Below the pieces are notes generated by a model. The model had not been told where the DNA came from. It saw only the letters and a program-made list of their open reading frames with translations, and ran no database searches. Shown here piece after piece: positions 61,367-64,000 of a stretch of DNA of 64,000 bases. Each line of letters opens with the position of its first letter. Position 1 is the first letter of the stretch. Source of the stretch: Paraburkholderia bannensis NBRC 103871 (lineage in GTDB: Bacteria; Pseudomonadota; Gammaproteobacteria; Burkholderiales; Burkholderiaceae); assembly GCF_000685015.1 (NCBI RefSeq), contig NZ_BAYA01000010.1, positions 186,001 through 250,000 on the forward strand, written 5' to 3'. The translations under genes were made by a program, and so were the position numbers.

Positions 61367-62467
61367 TTATGAAGCAGGCATTCTCAGCACCGTGCGAAAG
61401 CCGATGTGATTGGTGCCCATCGTGAGGTCCTGCGCATGACGCGCGCTCGGCCGATAACGCTTGCAGTAAATGGGCGAGCAGAGAAACGAGCCGCCCTTGA
61501 TCGTACCGAACTGCGTACCGCGCGCGCGGGCGACCAGCGCGTCCTCCAGGTCGACGGCGGGCGCGGGCGGCGGCTCGGCGGCCTGCTGCGCATGGGTCTG
61601 CTGCCACGGATCCTTCACCCATTGCCAGACGTTGCCGACCATGTCGTACAGCCCATAACCATTGGCCGGAAAGCAGCCGACCGGCGAGGTCGAAACGAAA
61701 CCGTCCTTGTCGCTGTTCTGGAACGGGAACGCGCCCTGCCAGGTGTTGGCCATCATCTTCGAGCGCAGTTCGAACGTATCGCCCCACGGATAGACCGCGT
61801 TCTTGCCGCCGTGCGCCGCGTACTCGTATTCGGCCTCGGTCGGCAGGTCGCGGCCCAGCCACTTCGCGTAGGCCTGCGCGTCTTCGTAGGCGATCTGCAC
61901 GACCGGATGATTCGCGAGACCGTCAATCGAGCTATCCGGCCCGTCCGGATGCCGCCAGTCCGCACCCGGCATGTAGTGCCACCACTGCATCGCACCCACC
62001 AGCAGATCCTTCGGCGGCAGGAACACGGTGGAGCCAGGACGCGTCATCGCCGCCGGTACGCCGGGATAGCGTGCGGGATCGAGCCCGCGCTCGGCCAGCG
62101 TGCGATAGCCCGTGGCCGCCACGAAGCGCGCGAACTGCGCGTTGGTCACGTCGTACCGGTCGATCATGAACGCGCCCACTTTCACGGCGCGTGCGGGTGC
62201 TTCCTCGGGATAGTCGCTGTCCGAGCCCATGACGAAGGTGCCCGCAGGCACTTTCACCTGGTCGGCTGCCTCGCCGGAAGGCGGCAAACCGCCGAACGCC
62301 TTGCACGTCTTCAGCGTGCCGAGCGGGGGCACAACCGCGCCAGCGCCGGCGGCGGGCACACTGGCCACGGCGCGCGAAGCCCCGTCGACGCCGCCCGCCA
62401 GCGCAGCCCACGCAAGCGCCACAGCGCATGCCGGGAGCGCCATCGCCTTGAATCGGGGGCGCGCCAT
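61367..62467 (-). CDS. Exported formylglycine-generating-enzyme (SUMF1) family protein
   Basis: The 366-aa protein has a signal peptide (MARPRFKAMALPACAVALAW onward, cleavage near residues 28-32). The FGE-sulfatase fold follows: VPAGTFVMGSDSDYPEEAPA, PVVQIAYEDAQAYAKWLG, LPTEAEYEYAAHGG, GYGLYDMVGNVWQWV, and the C-terminal GGSFLCSPIYCKRYRPSAR. The two cysteines five residues apart match the copper-binding catalytic pair of true FGEs, so it is probably active rather than an EgtB- or PvdO-like relative. It starts 1 nt after the sulfatase stop (TGA-T-ATG), implying coupling. Its partner sulfatase needs Cys-to-formylglycine conversion. Export is unusual for an FGE. Confidence 0.88.
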   Translation of the reverse strand: MARPRFKAMALPACAVALAWAALAGGVDGASRAVASVPAAGAGAVVPPLGTLKTCKAFGGLPPSGEAADQVKVPAGTFVMGSDSDYPEEAPARAVKVGAFMIDRYDVTNAQFARFVAATGYRTLAERGLDPARYPGVPAAMTRPGSTVFLPPKDLLVGAMQWWHYMPGADWRHPDGPDSSIDGLANHPVVQIAYEDAQAYAKWLGRDLPTEAEYEYAAHGGKNAVYPWGDTFELRSKMMANTWQGAFPFQNSDKDGFVSTSPVGCFPANGYGLYDMVGNVWQWVKDPWQQTHAQQAAEPPPAPAVDLEDALVARARGTQFGTIKGGSFLCSPIYCKRYRPSARHAQDLTMGTNHIGFRTVLRMPAS

Positions 62468-62468
62468 A

Positions 62469-64000
62469 TCAGTAGTCCGCGCGCGGATAGGACGTATCGC
62501 GCCCGGTCTCCACGACGTTGTTCTGCTGCACGTATTGCGACCACTCGGTCAGCAACTGCTCGACGACTTCAGGACGCTTCGCGGAAAGATCGTGCAATTC
62601 GCCGCGATCGTGCGCGAGATCGTAAAGCTGCCAATGGCCCTTGCCGTTGTCGTACGAATAGACAAGCTTCCAGTTGCCCTTGCGCAGCGCATTGCGGCCC
62701 ATCAACTCCATGCCGTAGACGTAATCGTCGACGTGCACGCGTTTGCGCTCGCCCGTCAGCCACGGTTTCATCGACATGCCCTGCATCGGCAGCACGGTCT
62801 GGCCATGAAATTCGATGCCGGGCTGATGGATGCCCGCGAAGTCCAGGATCGTCGGCGTGAAGTCCTTGACCGTGAGGATCTGCTCGGCTTTGCCCGGCTG
62901 GACATGCCCCGGATACGTAATGAACGACGGCGAGCGAATCCCGCCTTCATTCGTATACGCCTTGAACAGGCGGAACGGTTGCGCGCTCACCTGTCCCCAC
63001 GCCGGCCCTTCGAAGACGAACGAATCGGGCCTGCCGATATTGTCGAGCGCGTTGTTGAAATCGTGCGCGATCCATTGCGCGTTGCCGCTGTCCTTGTCCC
63101 ACTCGTTGCCCTCGGGGCCGTTGTCGGAGAGGAACACGATCAGCGTGTTGTCGAACTGCCCGCTTGCCTTCAGGTAATCGATCAGCCGGCCGACGTTGCG
63201 GTCGAGTTCGCTCACCATCGCGGCATAGGCTTCGAACGTGCGCGCCGAACGCGCCATTTCCTCTGCGCTCAGTTCGCGCCAGGGTTTCGTGCCTTCGGGC
63301 AAGGGCGCGGGCTTCGTATCGGCGGACACGAGACCCAGGCGCTTCATCTTGTCGATTCGGCGCTGCGCGATCACGTCATAGCCCACGTCGTACTGGCCAC
63401 GGAAGCGGCGCAGCGCGTCGTCGGGAGCCTGCAGCGGCAAATGGGCCGCCGTGTAGGCCGCATACGCAAAGAACGGCCGGTCGCCGCGTGACTTGTCGCT
63501 CAGATAGTCGATCAGCTTGTCGGTATAGGTGCGCGACGAATAGAAGTCTTCGGGCAGGTCGATCTTCTTGCCGTCCTCGCGATACGTCGGCTCCGGCGAA
63601 TCCGACGTAATGCGCATTTCCTTTTCCTTGAAATGCGCCGCACCGCCGTTCATGAGCGCATAGGAGCGCAGGAAGCCGCGCTGATCGGGCCGCATGCCGT
63701 CGCTCGCGCCAAGGTGCCACTTGCCCGCCATCACCGTCCAGTAGCCGCCGTCCTTCATGATCTCGGGCAGCGCCGCCACACGGTGATTGAGGCCGCCCTC
63801 GTAGCCCGGATGGTTGACTTCCTCGGGTGTGAGATGCGGCGTAATCATCTCGGCCATATTGCCCACGCCCGCGAGGTGATTGTCGATGCCCGAGAGCAGC
63901 ATCGAGCGCGTCGGCGAGCACGTCGGCGCGACATACATCGTATCGAGCAGGCGTCCCTGCGCGACCAGCGCGTCGAGATTCGGCGTGGGAATCTCGCTGC
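62469..64000 (-). CDS. Cys-type arylsulfatase, N-terminus beyond the window
   Basis: The frame is open to the right edge (residues before MYVAPTCSPTRS read SEIPTPNLDALVAQGRLL, as in sulfatases), so the gene is truncated by the window, not broken. The active-site motif CSPTRS has its Cys codon at 63918-63920. GKWHLG, a catalytic-type His/Lys motif, follows, as do FLSDNGPEG with metal-binding Asp and Asn, and a C-terminal sulfatase subdomain. It should hydrolyse a sulfate ester, with formylglycine installed by the FGE encoded next to it. Confidence 0.93.
   Translation of the reverse strand, partial: SEIPTPNLDALVAQGRLLDTMYVAPTCSPTRSMLLSGIDNHLAGVGNMAEMITPHLTPEEVNHPGYEGGLNHRVAALPEIMKDGGYWTVMAGKWHLGASDGMRPDQRGFLRSYALMNGGAAHFKEKEMRITSDSPEPTYREDGKKIDLPEDFYSSRTYTDKLIDYLSDKSRGDRPFFAYAAYTAAHLPLQAPDDALRRFRGQYDVGYDVIAQRRIDKMKRLGLVSADTKPAPLPEGTKPWRELSAEEMARSARTFEAYAAMVSELDRNVGRLIDYLKASGQFDNTLIVFLSDNGPEGNEWDKDSGNAQWIAHDFNNALDNIGRPDSFVFEGPAWGQVSAQPFRLFKAYTNEGGIRSPSFITYPGHVQPGKAEQILTVKDFTPTILDFAGIHQPGIEFHGQTVLPMQGMSMKPWLTGERKRVHVDDYVYGMELMGRNALRKGNWKLVYSYDNGKGHWQLYDLAHDRGELHDLSAKRPEVVEQLLTEWSQYVQQNNVVETGRDTSYPRADY

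Overview
The window is a 64 kb piece of a GC-rich chromosome, almost certainly from a Burkholderiaceae bacterium (Paraburkholderia, Caballeronia or Burkholderia type). The pointers are the strong G/C third-position bias, DUF4148 and DUF3597 proteins, two 'QSSVTL' trimeric porins of the beta-proteobacterial family, the density of LuxR/AraC/LacI regulators, and a 0.5 kb inverted-repeat element between genes that resembles repeats I associate with Burkholderia. No rRNA, phage structural genes, IS transposase or CRISPR array is visible. One tRNA-Gln(TTG) is present.

Layout. 0-4.7 kb: end of an unknown gene, a Sir2 deacylase, an orphan AbiEi-type antitoxin, a BON-domain periplasmic protein, and an AldB/ExaC-type aldehyde dehydrogenase with its usual DUF779 partner. 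4.7-16.2 kb: one giant (about 3,825 aa) autotransporter built from about 31 passenger repeats, with an AT-rich regulatory region upstream. 16.9-24.5 kb: the most interesting block. A minus-strand gene train encodes a MESH1-like small alarmone hydrolase, a WYL-domain regulator, a small zinc-ribbon protein and three dynamin-related genes in the order leoC-leoB-leoA. A zinc-ribbon DUF726 alpha/beta hydrolase is divergent from the train. leoCBA corresponds to the LeoABC dynamins of enterotoxigenic E. coli and to the core of the anti-phage system catalogued as Eleos; here the second dynamin is split over two genes. 24.5-27.5 kb: a complete siaABCD-type phosphatase/kinase/phosphoprotein/diguanylate cyclase switch, with a soluble CBS-PP2C protein in the SiaA position.

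27.7-32.6 kb: a MocDEF-like oxygenase set (di-iron desaturase-type oxygenase, Rieske ferredoxin, FAD ferredoxin reductase) with a TIM-barrel isomerase. A divergent LacI-type regulator and a perfect 16-bp palindrome sit in the shared promoter region; rhizopine or O-methyl-inositol-type catabolism is the leading guess. 32.8-36 kb: a protein made of eight tandem HTH/Myb-like repeats, and a lytic transglycosylase fused to a VirB9-like domain. 36-44.5 kb: ordinary chromosome (glyoxalase-fold protein, GGDEF-EAL protein, FNR-type regulator, YbaK, AIG2-like protein, tRNA-Gln, small conserved proteins).

44.8-57.5 kb: an amine/amino-acid catabolic neighbourhood with an APC permease, AraC regulator, class III aminotransferase, aldehyde dehydrogenase, LuxR regulator, two SDRs, a MoaF homologue, an HDAC-like amidohydrolase and an MFS transporter. 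MoaF next to an SDR recalls the monoamine (moaEF) regulon; the HDAC-like protein would suit acetylpolyamines. 57.6-64 kb: two porins around a LuxR regulator, then an exported formylglycine-generating-enzyme homologue translationally coupled to a Cys-type sulfatase that runs off the right edge.
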